DNA of 64,000 bases from Candidatus Sulfotelmatobacter sp. (GTDB taxonomy: Bacteria > Acidobacteriota > Terriglobia > Terriglobales > Acidobacteriaceae). The notes below the pieces were generated by a model, which made no database searches, was not told the DNA's origin, and worked only from the letters and a program-made list of their open reading frames with translations. A program made the position numbers and the translations under genes. Shown in pieces: positions 8,724 through 16,650 of the stretch; position 1 is the first letter of the stretch, and every line of letters begins with the position of its first letter. The stretch covers positions 1 through 64,000 of the forward strand of contig JASHNU010000073.1 in NCBI GenBank assembly GCA_030041475.1, written 5' to 3'.

Positions 8724-10844
8724 ATGACCCCGGACTTAGGCAATCCTTCGCCCACCCCTCGCCCCCCCGGAACTCTCGAGAAGGAAGAATCGCAGCTATG
8801 GCGGTGGTTGCTGTGGTTCATGGTCTTTCTGGCGGTGGCACTGGCGGCGTTGCTGTGGGAACGGCTCGAAACCATTCCCTACTCGCTGCGCGCGATTCCG
8901 ATTGGAGTGCTGGTCCTTTCCATCCTGTTTGCGGTGTACGCCTACGGGCGGCGGCAGGAAGTCAGCGACCTGAAAGAAGCCTTGCGAGGACTGCAGGAGC
9001 ATGTCGGCGCGGCTCCTTCGGAAGAGCAGCTGGACCAGTTGAGCCAGGTCATCATGCGGTCGCAGCGCAGCTTTAAGGAGCTGATCGACTCGATCGACGA
9101 CCCGGCGTGCGCGGTTTCGCTCGACGGCACTTTGCGCACGGTGAACCGTCGCGTCACGGAGCTTACGGGTCTCGCGTACTCCCAGCTGGTTGGAGCCAAG
9201 GCCTACGACTTGGTCGAGGAACCGACACGCGAAGAGGTTCAGCGCGGCCTGGGACGATTCCTGGAGAAGAAGCGCTGGGCGGGTACCGTGCGCCTGCGGC
9301 TCAAGAATAGCTCCCGGCCTCTCTATTTCGATTGCGTCCTAAACGGCATCGTGAAGGGCGACGAAGTGGTGGGCGCGAGCGTATTGGGACGCGATATTAC
9401 GGAACAGCGGGAAAAAGAGCTGCGGTTTACCGAACTCTTCGAAACTCTGCAGGAGGGCGTGTACTTCAGCACGCCGGAAGGGCAGTTGCTGGATGCGAAT
9501 CCCGCTCTGGTCAGTGTGCTGGGATATACGGAAAAGAAGGACCTTCTGTCGGTCGAGCCGGCGGCGCTGAATTTCGATCCCGGCCAGCCGGTGCTGGGCC
9601 GGGCGGCGGACGATCGCGGCGGCGTGCGCACGCGCGAGGTCAAGCTGCGCCGCAAAGATGGAAAGGCGGCGGTGTTTCTCGATTCGTCGCGGGCAGTATG
9701 GGATACCGCAGGCAAGATCATCCGTTACCAGGGAACGCTGGTCGACATTACGGAAAAGCGGAAGATGGAGCGGCAGCTGGAGCAGCAGGAAGAGTTCCGC
9801 CGACGGTTGCTTGAGAGTTTCCCCGACTTGATTCTGGTGGTGGACCTGGAGGAGCGTTATACGTTCGTCAGTTCACGAGCGAAAGACCTGCTCGGCTACG
9901 CACCGGAGGAATTGCTGGGGAAAAAGATCTCAGATCATCTCGAAGATCACTCGCCGGAATTGGCGTCGCTCTATCGTGGTGTGGTTTCGGGCAAAGAGTC
10001 GCTGGCCGCGGCGGAATACGGAGCGCGACACCGGGATGGCGGTTGGCGCACCATGCGCGCCTCCGGCAGTCAACTGGTGGACGCGGACGGAAAAATCAGC
10101 GGCGCAATTATTTCCGTCCGGGACATTACTCTGGAACGCAAGCTGGAACAGCAGGTGGTGCAGAGCGAACGGCTGGCCGCGATGGGCGCGATGATTGGCG
10201 GCGTGGCCCACGAACTCAACAACCCGCTGACCAGCATTCTCGGGGTAAGCGAGTTGCTGCAGGACAGCGAGACGAACGAGAATGCGCGCAAACAGTTGGC
10301 CATGCTGCAGCAGCAGGCCCGGCGGGCGGCCGATATTGTGCAGAACCTGACGTATTTCTCGCGGCCGCCGGCGGCGGGCAAGAGCAGCATCAACCTGGTG
10401 GAAGTCGTGGAACGCACTTTGAACCTGCACGCCTACTCGCTCCGCAAGAACAACATCACCGTGGACTTCCTGAAGGAACCGGGCGTGCCTCGGGCGTTGG
10501 GCGATCCGCACCAGCTGATGCAGGTGTTCCTGAATCTGATTGTGAATGCGGAGCAGGCCATCCGCGAAGCACGCGACAAGGGCACGCTGCGCATTCGCCT
10601 GGGCCGGACCGACAACTCTGTGTGGGTCAGCTTTCACGACGACGGGCCGGGGATTCCGAAGGAGAACCTGTCCAGCATCTTCGATCCGTTTTATACGACC
10701 AAGCGGCCGGGGCGCGGCACCGGGCTGGGCCTGAGCATCTGCAAGTCGGTAATGAAAGAGCACAACGGCGGCGTGGAAGTGGCGAACGCTCCCGATGGTG
10801 GAGCAGTGTTTACGGTGACGCTGCCGATGGCAGGCGTGGGCTAG
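8724..10844 (+). CDS. membrane-anchored PAS sensor histidine kinase
   Basis: This 706-aa protein starts at ATG 8724; a TTG two codons earlier is possible. Two N-terminal membrane helices (LLWFMVFLAVALAALLW and GVLVLSILFAVYAYG) are separated by only ~15 residues, so almost nothing is periplasmic. Three PAS domains follow (around DSIDDPACAVSLDG, LFETLQEGVYFSTPEG and SFPDLILVVDLEERY). Next is a HisKA domain with phospho-acceptor His496 in GGVAHELNNPLTSILG, and an HATPase with N-box LIVNAEQAI, G1 DDGPGIP and G2 GTGLGLSI. It ends right after the ATPase with no receiver domain. No response regulator is adjacent, so this is an orphan kinase whose signal is probably cytoplasmic. Confidence 0.93.
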   Translation: MTPDLGNPSPTPRPPGTLEKEESQLWRWLLWFMVFLAVALAALLWERLETIPYSLRAIPIGVLVLSILFAVYAYGRRQEVSDLKEALRGLQEHVGAAPSEEQLDQLSQVIMRSQRSFKELIDSIDDPACAVSLDGTLRTVNRRVTELTGLAYSQLVGAKAYDLVEEPTREEVQRGLGRFLEKKRWAGTVRLRLKNSSRPLYFDCVLNGIVKGDEVVGASVLGRDITEQREKELRFTELFETLQEGVYFSTPEGQLLDANPALVSVLGYTEKKDLLSVEPAALNFDPGQPVLGRAADDRGGVRTREVKLRRKDGKAAVFLDSSRAVWDTAGKIIRYQGTLVDITEKRKMERQLEQQEEFRRRLLESFPDLILVVDLEERYTFVSSRAKDLLGYAPEELLGKKISDHLEDHSPELASLYRGVVSGKESLAAAEYGARHRDGGWRTMRASGSQLVDADGKISGAIISVRDITLERKLEQQVVQSERLAAMGAMIGGVAHELNNPLTSILGVSELLQDSETNENARKQLAMLQQQARRAADIVQNLTYFSRPPAAGKSSINLVEVVERTLNLHAYSLRKNNITVDFLKEPGVPRALGDPHQLMQVFLNLIVNAEQAIREARDKGTLRIRLGRTDNSVWVSFHDDGPGIPKENLSSIFDPFYTTKRPGRGTGLGLSICKSVMKEHNGGVEVANAPDGGAVFTVTLPMAGVG

Positions 10845-11059
10845 AGCAATGAAATCCTTCCCTTGAAAAACGCGGTCTGACGGGATCGCAGTCGAATCCC
10901 CCGATTAGCGCCTAAGAGCTGCATTTTCCGCCGCTTTTCCCTGTAAGTAATGCACTCAGATCCGGGCTCTGGCCGGCGGAAGTAGTTCAAAGTAACTAAT
11001 TGACAGCGGTTTCGTTCAGTTGCACACTATACTGCCCGTATTGTGCACTGGGCCTTCAA

Positions 11060-12706
11060 ATGGCTCTGAGGAGTGTGAAACTACGGCCGGAGGATGCGGC
11101 TCCGCTCACTGGAGTCGACACATCTTTCCGTGCAGAAGGCTCAGGCGGCGGTGCGAGTCGCGGCGAACCGTCGCCCGACAATACGTTGCAGGAACTGCTG
11201 GCGTTCGCAACGCTTTCCCAACAAGTCCACAACCGCACAGCCTGGGTTAGGCGACAGCACGGGTCTGCTGCTGACGCCTCGGCATTGGAGTTTGAAGCGC
11301 AGGAATTCAGCCTGGACGAAGTACTGCGGCTCGTGACCGAGTATGCGGTTATGATCACCGCTGCCGACGGCGTGGCGATAGCTCTCGCCGAGGCCAGCCA
11401 AATTCTGTTGCGCGCATCGGCGGGAACAATCAGTCCGGACGTGGGCGCGCGAATTGACCGTGATTCAGCCTTCTCTGGTGCGTGTATCCGCACGGCACAA
11501 ATCATCAGCAGCGATGACACCGAGGCAGATTCGCGTGTGAACCAGGAGGCCTGCCGGCAGCTTGGCGTTCGTTCCATGGTGGCTGTGCCGCTGGAGTCCC
11601 GCGGAGTAGTGTTCGGGCTTCTCGAAGCCTTTTCGGCATGCCCGTCCGGATTTACTCCTGAGGATTTTCGAAATCTCATTCTGCTGGCAGAACTGGTGTC
11701 GAGAACCCTGACACCCGAGGACGAATCACATCTCACTGAATCGGGGCGGATTGCAGTGGCAGAACTGGAAGGGACCACCCTCCAGGCAGCTTCTTCAGTC
11801 AGTGTTCAGAATGTCGCAGCAGAAGGTGCCGCTACGCCAGCCGAGGGACGCCGTGCTTCCGAAGATCATTCTCCCGAAGACCGTCCTCACGAAGATCATC
11901 CTCCCGAAGGTCAAGTTGCTAGGGATATTGAGCCACTAGAGCCAGAATTTGGGGACGGTCCGATTCTCGATGAACCGGTGCTTCTGGCGGTGAGAACCGG
12001 TGCCGTGGATGGATCCGTAGCTTCCCTTCAGGAGCGGGTCGTGGAAAGCGGCAGCGTCGGGCGGCGCCCTCGCGTTCTCTTGTTGTTGTGCATCGGAACC
12101 GCGGCAGTGCTGGCAGCAGTAATCTGGTGGATGCGAAGTCAGCCGGCAGGCCTCACGACACCTGGGCAGAAAATGCAAGGCGCGCCACCCACACAGGGGC
12201 CGGTGCTGAGTGGAACAGCTGGTCCGCCTGCAGTTGCAACAGCGCACGCCTCGCCTGGATCAGCTCACGTGGTCGTGAATCGAAGCTCGGGTCCAACGAA
12301 AGCTGCCAGGGCCAGTGTTGGCGCGGGCTCCGAGAACGCCCTGCCAGAGTTCCGCGCGACTGTGCAAGAACTGCAGAAATTCCCGCGGGTCACAGGAATT
12401 CTTCCTGCCTCTGGGCCTGACTCAACCACAGTCGTCATCAACCTCGAGAGTCAGGCACAGTACGAGGCCCACCGGCTAACCGAGCCGGAGCGCATCTACT
12501 TCGATCTGCCTTCCACACAGTTGCCACCCGAACTTTTCGGAAAGTCCATCGAGTTTCATGACTCGTTGCTGAAGCGGATCCGTATGTCGCAGCCGGTCCC
12601 CGGCTTGACGCGCGTCGTGCTGGAGACACGAAACGCCCCCGTTTTCTCTGTGAGCGCCCAAGAAAATCCTAGCCGGCTTGTCGTCGAATTGCGCGCCAAG
12701 CCATGA
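11060..12706 (+). CDS. GAF - transmembrane - AMIN domain fusion protein
   Basis: The start ATG 11060 (MALRSVKLRPEDAAPLTG) lies just after a plausible TATACT -10 element at 11028-11033, which excludes the upstream TTG at 11000. The protein has 548 aa. Residues ~80-220 form a GAF-like sensor domain (VLRLVTEYAVMITAADGVAIAL and, later, VRSMVAVPLESRGVVFGLLEAF). A low-complexity Glu/His/Pro linker follows. One membrane helix (VLLLLCIGTAAVLAAVIWW) and a Ser/Ala/Gly-rich spacer come next. The C-terminal AMIN domain carries TTVVINLESQAQYEAHRL, PERIYFDLPS and TRVVLETRNAPVFSVSA. AMIN domains usually target proteins to peptidoglycan or periplasmic assemblies (AmiC, PilQ). A cytoplasmic GAF would thus be joined to a periplasmic AMIN domain, an unusual signalling layout. 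Confidence 0.85.
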   Translation: MALRSVKLRPEDAAPLTGVDTSFRAEGSGGGASRGEPSPDNTLQELLAFATLSQQVHNRTAWVRRQHGSAADASALEFEAQEFSLDEVLRLVTEYAVMITAADGVAIALAEASQILLRASAGTISPDVGARIDRDSAFSGACIRTAQIISSDDTEADSRVNQEACRQLGVRSMVAVPLESRGVVFGLLEAFSACPSGFTPEDFRNLILLAELVSRTLTPEDESHLTESGRIAVAELEGTTLQAASSVSVQNVAAEGAATPAEGRRASEDHSPEDRPHEDHPPEGQVARDIEPLEPEFGDGPILDEPVLLAVRTGAVDGSVASLQERVVESGSVGRRPRVLLLLCIGTAAVLAAVIWWMRSQPAGLTTPGQKMQGAPPTQGPVLSGTAGPPAVATAHASPGSAHVVVNRSSGPTKAARASVGAGSENALPEFRATVQELQKFPRVTGILPASGPDSTTVVINLESQAQYEAHRLTEPERIYFDLPSTQLPPELFGKSIEFHDSLLKRIRMSQPVPGLTRVVLETRNAPVFSVSAQENPSRLVVELRAKP

Positions 12707-12788
12707 CTTGCCGGCGCGCCACTCACTGCACCAATGTGGGATCGACCTTAGAGGCGCTTAAACCGCAGGAGTGTCACATCGTCGGAAC

Positions 12789-13538
12789 CTAACGCGTCGC
12801 GTGCACGTTGAGGTAGTAGTCCTTTGACTCCGGATTAAAGAGCAGCTGCCAGTAAAGGTTGTGGTGCGAAGCGATGAAGCACTGTCGCAGGAGTTCCCGC
12901 GCCGCTATCTTCGTACCGCCAATCTTGACAGTCGTGTGATCCAGGATGGTTCTCGGAGAAACGCCGAGGTGGACTACTTTGTGACGTTGCTCGGCAATGG
13001 CCTGAAAAATCAAATCCATCGTAGCGGAAACCGTTCTCTCCTCGGTTGCAAGCGTCACAGGAACATCGAAAAGCGGTTGCTGTTGTGCGATCGCGCCTTT
13101 TTCATCGTGAGCTGCCGTCCCAACCACATCGAAAGTACCTTGCGGGCTGCGCTGCAGCTCGAACTGACCCGGATTTTTGCTGTGGTTATAAGCGTCCACC
13201 AGCAAACGCAGGGTCTTCTCCTCATCCTGCGCAGCCGCCGGGAACTCGACGCTAAAGCTGCCACCTGAGGGCACCTTGGAGTGGGAAACAGGAGACTCGA
13301 TCAAATCCAGTTGCGAGATGTATTGCGGATCTTCGTAATCGACGGCCCACCCATACTTCAGGTGCAGAGCGTCCAAGGTCTGTTGCAAAGGACGGGGACT
13401 ATCGGCAGTAATGTGAATGGTCTGCGCCGTCTGAGAGATAGTTGCCTGCTTGAGGTAAGCAGGCCCTGCCGTGCTCTGGGCAAACCCCAGCGATACCAGG
13501 AATGTGCCCAGACAGATTCCGCGATTGATCCAGTTCAT
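12789..13538 (-). CDS. secreted protein of unknown function
   Basis: This 249-aa protein starts at ATG 13538. Residues 1-20 are a signal peptide ending near FAQSTAGPAY. Residues ~45-75 (ADSPRPLQQTLDALHLKYGWAVDYEDPQYI) resemble the short STN-like alpha/beta unit found at the N-terminus of secretins and TonB receptors. The C-terminal half (LLRQCFIASHHNLYWQLLFNPESKDYYLNVH) looks like a second such unit. This is pattern inference only. It is convergent with the GAF-AMIN gene, whose AMIN domain also occurs in secretins, so a shared envelope role is conceivable. I do not recognise a named family. Confidence 0.7.
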   Translation of the reverse strand: MNWINRGICLGTFLVSLGFAQSTAGPAYLKQATISQTAQTIHITADSPRPLQQTLDALHLKYGWAVDYEDPQYISQLDLIESPVSHSKVPSGGSFSVEFPAAAQDEEKTLRLLVDAYNHSKNPGQFELQRSPQGTFDVVGTAAHDEKGAIAQQQPLFDVPVTLATEERTVSATMDLIFQAIAEQRHKVVHLGVSPRTILDHTTVKIGGTKIAARELLRQCFIASHHNLYWQLLFNPESKDYYLNVHATR

Positions 13539-13798
13539 TCTTTCGTCACCAACTGCGGAGTGGCATCAGTTTCTCTCCGATGCTCGCCAATCCGCCATTT
13601 GAGTTTCGTTGCTAGCCTCTTCGCGAGCAATTCTAGCATTGACTAACGGGGGAATTTGGCCGCGATTGTGCGCTGGGCAACGATTACTCCCGTCTAAACA
13701 AAGTGACTAATTCCTTTTGGGTTTTGCTTTGCGCCGCGACGCTGCGGTATAAAGCGGGCAACATCAGAGGTTTTAAGTCCAACAGCAGGTCTCTCCCA

Positions 13799-14101
13799 AT
13801 GAATATTTCCGAAGTTCCGACGCGTGATGCGGAAGACGCGTGGATCGAGAAGTACCGAAAGGCCCTCGAAGCCGCTCCGACCCAACGGGCACCTAAACAG
13901 AGACTCGATGAACTTCTGGTTCGCCTGACTAGGAATCTGGCCTCGAATCTCGGCCGATTAGTCGACCGGTGGCGGCAACCGAAAAGGAGACTGCCGGCAA
14001 GAGCCGAGAGCAATTCTGCCGTTCTGAACACCGCGACACCGATAAGCAAAAAGAGGGAAACTTTGGCCAGCGATCCCGAACGTGCGCAGATGGCCAGTTG
14101 A
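13799..14101 (+). CDS. small basic protein of unknown function
   Basis: The preferred ATG (13799, MNISEVPTRDAEDAWIEKY) gives a 100-aa protein; an upstream in-frame start at 13703 lacks support. A possible GCAGGT ribosome-binding site lies about 9 bases upstream. The N-terminal half is a charged helix (DAEDAWIEKYRKALEAAP). The middle (RLDELLVRLTRNLASNLGRLVDRW) forms an amphipathic helix, and the tail is Arg/Lys/Ser-rich and probably disordered. No signal peptide or membrane segment is seen. I do not recognise the family. Confidence 0.5.
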   Translation: MNISEVPTRDAEDAWIEKYRKALEAAPTQRAPKQRLDELLVRLTRNLASNLGRLVDRWRQPKRRLPARAESNSAVLNTATPISKKRETLASDPERAQMAS

Positions 14102-14506
14102 AGTTCTCCCCCGACGGGGTCTAGAGACCCTGTGAATGGAGTGGTTAGTCCGTAAGATGGAAGTCCGGGGTGGGATTAGCCAAACGGACTAGTTCTTATG
14201 TAGAAGCTAAGAATTAACACTTTTTCCTTTGACATCAGTCTCTTCTGTGGCAAAATGCACGCGATCGTTTTTCTTCCTCCCCTGGCGGAAACGTGCCGAT
14301 GGTTTCCGCTCCGTGCCTGGGCAAGTGCTCTCCTGTGTGATCAAATGTAACTGAGAATTTTTCGCTCTGCAGCGGAAGAACGCTGAAGAACAGGCGTCTG
14401 GCCTTCGCTGCATGAGCAAGGAACCCCGCTAAAGGGCCTAGGACGGCCAAGTCATTTCGTTCGAGCGATTGCATTGTGGGGCAATCGCTCCAATAAAGGG
14501 GAATCA
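14102..14506. other. 405-bp intergenic region with a 9-bp perfect hairpin before the LuxR-type gene
   Basis: No gene is apparent. GAGCGATTG (14463-14471) and CAATCGCTC (14482-14490) form a perfect 9-bp stem with a 10-nt loop, only a few bases before the AAAGGGGA ribosome-binding site at ~14494-14501. The dyad could be an operator or a leader hairpin controlling translation of the regulator. TTGACA at 14231 is followed 17 bp later by only a poor -10. Confidence 0.5.
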
Positions 14507-15049
14507 GTGCATACTACTCCGACCCTACCAGGTCTGATCGTGGTTGATGCTGCATTGGGCTTAGTCGCTTACAACGGGGAAGCAGTAAACATACTTACGT
14601 ATCCCGATCAGCCGGACAAGATTCGCCACCTGGACACATGGATTGCCAACAAGATCCGTGCCGATCTTGCGGGCCGGCAGTCACCCCCCAAGTTTGTCGA
14701 GGAGTATCGTTCCGCGCGGCGGACCTACAATTGCCGCTCCTTCCCTCTGGACATCCGAGCTCAGAACGGTCACAGCCCAGCCGAAGCGAATGGGTTGCTG
14801 ATCGTCATGCTGGAGCGAAGAAGCACGGAGGCGGTCCGGATCACTGAGATGTCCGAGCGCTTTGGCCTAACCGCGCGTGAGCAGGAGACGGTGCAATACC
14901 TGCTGGAGGGGTTCACCAGCAAGGAGATTGCCCAACGCATGAAGATCAGCCCCAACACGGTCAAGGCGTTCCTTCGCCTGGTCATGGTCAAGATGAACGT
15001 ATCGACTCGCTCAGGAATCATTGGCCGGTTTGTGGGTCCAAGGGCGTAA
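14507..15049 (+). CDS. LuxR-family transcriptional regulator with PAS-like N-terminus
   Basis: This 180-aa DNA-binding protein is taken to start at GTG 14507, which has AAAGGGGA upstream. The TTG at 14474 lies inside the leader hairpin and is unlikely. Residues 1-110 form a small PAS-like sensor (GLIVVDAALGLVAYNGEAVNIL). The C-terminal GerE/LuxR helix-turn-helix runs from FGLTAREQETVQYL to GIIGRFV, with the recognition segment TSKEIAQRMKISPNTVKAFL. There is no phospho-acceptor receiver domain. It lies immediately upstream of two secreted paralogues that have almost identical leaders, which makes them candidate targets. Confidence 0.88.
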   Translation: MHTTPTLPGLIVVDAALGLVAYNGEAVNILTYPDQPDKIRHLDTWIANKIRADLAGRQSPPKFVEEYRSARRTYNCRSFPLDIRAQNGHSPAEANGLLIVMLERRSTEAVRITEMSERFGLTAREQETVQYLLEGFTSKEIAQRMKISPNTVKAFLRLVMVKMNVSTRSGIIGRFVGPRA

Positions 15050-15076
15050 CCCACGCCAGACTTGGCTTTCGAGGGT

Positions 15077-15208
15077 TTAATAACATTGGATTAGTACATC
15101 CGGGGACTTGTGGGTCAGTTGATTCCCGATAGAGTACAAAGCGCGCCACGAATGCTAAGCGCTCCCCTCCCCGAGCTTGGCGGCGTAACTCTGTTAGGAG
15201 GACAACAA
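15077..15208 (+). repeat. duplicated promoter/leader, copy A
   Basis: This leader of the first Cys-rich secreted gene matches the leader of the second gene (15875-16006). Shared blocks are TTAATAAYAT, then TTAGTACATC, then GGGGACTTGTGG near the 5' end, and AGGAGGACAACAAATG at the start codon. The block between them is more diverged. The conserved 5' block is the likeliest promoter or operator. Confidence 0.6.
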
Positions 15209-15796
15209 ATGAATAGAACCACAATGCTTGTAGTGTGTACATTGGCCTTCGCTCTGTGCGCGGGATCGGCTCTGGCGTCGACAGAACCGCCCCCACCGCC
15301 CCCGGCTGACACCCTGAAGGTCGATTATTTTGCCAACGCCAATACCGCGGGGGCTCCGGACGCTACTGTCCGCATCACGAACCCAAACACGAACGGCGGC
15401 AACCTTTGCGCCAGCATCTTCGTGTTCGATGCGAACCAGGAGTTGAGCGAGTGCTGCAGCTGCCTGCAAACTCCGGACGGTCTGCAGACCTTCTCGGTGA
15501 ATGCGAACCTGACCAACAACCCGCTGACTGGGGTCATTCTCAGTGGCGGCCTGATTAAGGTCGTTTCGACCACCACGGTCGACGGGCTTTGCCCCCTGCC
15601 GACTAAGTTCACGCCAGTGGCAGCAGTGCGGGCGTGGGCGACCCATATCCAGAACAGCAACTACAGCATCACTGAGACGGCCTCGCAAGACGCCACCCTC
15701 AGCACGGCTGAAGTCGGCAGACTGGAAAATGAGTGCGCCGCCATCAACACCGACGGCAGCGGCTCGGGCCTTTGCAGCTGCGGTACGGGCGAGTAA
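15209..15796 (+). CDS. secreted eight-cysteine protein, tandem paralogue 1
   Basis: ATG 15209 is preceded by a strong AGGAGG site, giving 195 aa. Residues 1-24 are a signal peptide (MNRTTMLVVCTLAFALCAGSALA), followed by a short proline run absent from paralogue 2. The mature part looks like a beta-sandwich (DTLKVDYFANANTAGAPDA, VRITNPNTNGGNLCASIFVF). It carries eight cysteines, including ECCSCLQT and the C-terminal CSCGTGE. An even cysteine number in an exported protein suggests disulfide bonds, and a DsbA-like oxidase is encoded just downstream. The family is not recognised. The protein is nearly identical to its neighbour over residues ~48-117. Confidence 0.8.
   Translation: MNRTTMLVVCTLAFALCAGSALASTEPPPPPPADTLKVDYFANANTAGAPDATVRITNPNTNGGNLCASIFVFDANQELSECCSCLQTPDGLQTFSVNANLTNNPLTGVILSGGLIKVVSTTTVDGLCPLPTKFTPVAAVRAWATHIQNSNYSITETASQDATLSTAEVGRLENECAAINTDGSGSGLCSCGTGE
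15351..15559 (+). repeat. near-identical 209-bp tract, copy A
   Basis: Positions 15351-15559 and 16131-16339 differ at only two bases by my count (15404 and 15510). The sequences immediately before and after, within the same two genes, differ at roughly one base in five. Such a sharp-edged identical core suggests recent gene conversion. Confidence 0.8.
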
Positions 15797-15818
15797 TTCG
15801 CAGGACCCCAACCGGCCT

Positions 15819-15843
15819 CGTCGCCGATTTCTGATCGGCGACG
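15819..15843 (+). terminator. strong hairpin after secreted paralogue 1
   Basis: CGTCGCCGAT-TTCTG-ATCGGCGACG is a perfect 10-bp GC-rich stem 22 bp after the stop codon. No U-tract follows, so it may stabilise the mRNA 3' end or act as a weak terminator. Confidence 0.5.
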
Positions 15844-15874
15844 GGACTGGGGGTGGGAGTAGAGGAGTCTTAGC

Positions 15875-16006
15875 TTAATAATATCGGGTTAGTACATCTG
15901 GGGACTTGTGGCTCCGTTCAATCCCTATAAAGTACGTTAGACGCCATAAAAGCTTGCAGCCCCCTCCCCCGGCTTCGCGGCGTACCCTTAAAAAGGAGGA
16001 CAACAA
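15875..16006 (+). repeat. duplicated promoter/leader, copy B
   Basis: This is the counterpart of 15077-15208, with the same TTAATAA...TTAGTACATC...GGGGACTTGTGG block and the same GGAGGACAACAAATG start context. TATAAAGTAC at about 15926 is a plausible -10 region; copy A has GATAGAGTAC at the equivalent place. Confidence 0.6.
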
Positions 16007-16573
16007 ATGAATCGAACCACAATGCTCGTGGTGTGCGCATTGGCTCTGGCCCTTTGTGCCGGTTCGGTGTGGGCGCAAGAACCTACCGACACGTTAAAGG
16101 TCGACTATTTCGCCAATGCCAATACCGCTGGGGCTCCGGACGCTACTGTCCGCATCACGAACCCAAACACGAACGGCGGCAACATTTGCGCCAGCATCTT
16201 CGTGTTCGATGCGAACCAGGAGTTGAGCGAGTGCTGCAGCTGCCTGCAAACTCCGGACGGTCTGCAGACCTTCTCGGTGAATGCGAACTTGACCAACAAC
16301 CCGCTGACTGGGGTCATTCTCAGTGGCGGCCTGATTAAGATCGTTTCCGTCGAACCGGTCGCCGGGGTTTGCCCCCCGATTAGGTTCACGCCGGTAGCTG
16401 GAGTGCGGGCGTGGGCAACACACATCCAGAACAGCAACTTCAGCATCACTGAGACGGCTTCGCAAGACGCCACCCTCAGCTCGACTGAAGTCACCAGACT
16501 GGAAAATGAGTGCAACGCAATCCACACCGACGGCAGCGGCTCGGGTATTTGCAGCTGCGGTACGGGCGAGTAA
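16007..16573 (+). CDS. secreted eight-cysteine protein, tandem paralogue 2
   Basis: This 188-aa protein starts at ATG 16007 after AAAAAGGAGG. The signal peptide (MNRTTMLVVCALALALCAGSVWA) ends near Gln24. The mature domain matches paralogue 1 throughout, with eight cysteines in the same pattern (NIC, ECCSC, GVC, NEC, CSC). The linker after the signal peptide is shorter (EPTDTLKV). The gene lies between paralogue 1 and the DsbA-like gene on the same strand. Duplication with retained promoter suggests dosage or diversification of an abundant envelope or extracellular protein. No family is recognised. Confidence 0.8.
   Translation: MNRTTMLVVCALALALCAGSVWAQEPTDTLKVDYFANANTAGAPDATVRITNPNTNGGNICASIFVFDANQELSECCSCLQTPDGLQTFSVNANLTNNPLTGVILSGGLIKIVSVEPVAGVCPPIRFTPVAGVRAWATHIQNSNFSITETASQDATLSSTEVTRLENECNAIHTDGSGSGICSCGTGE
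16131..16339 (+). repeat. near-identical 209-bp tract, copy B
   Basis: This is the partner of 15351-15559. Both tracts begin at GGGCTCCGGA and end at CTGATTAAG, in the same reading frame. Confidence 0.8.
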
Positions 16574-16650
16574 CTTCACTTAACCTGAGCGGGGTGGGGC
16601 TCGGCGAGTTCCACCCTGTGCTCAATCATCAAAACCAGCCGCGAAGGAAA

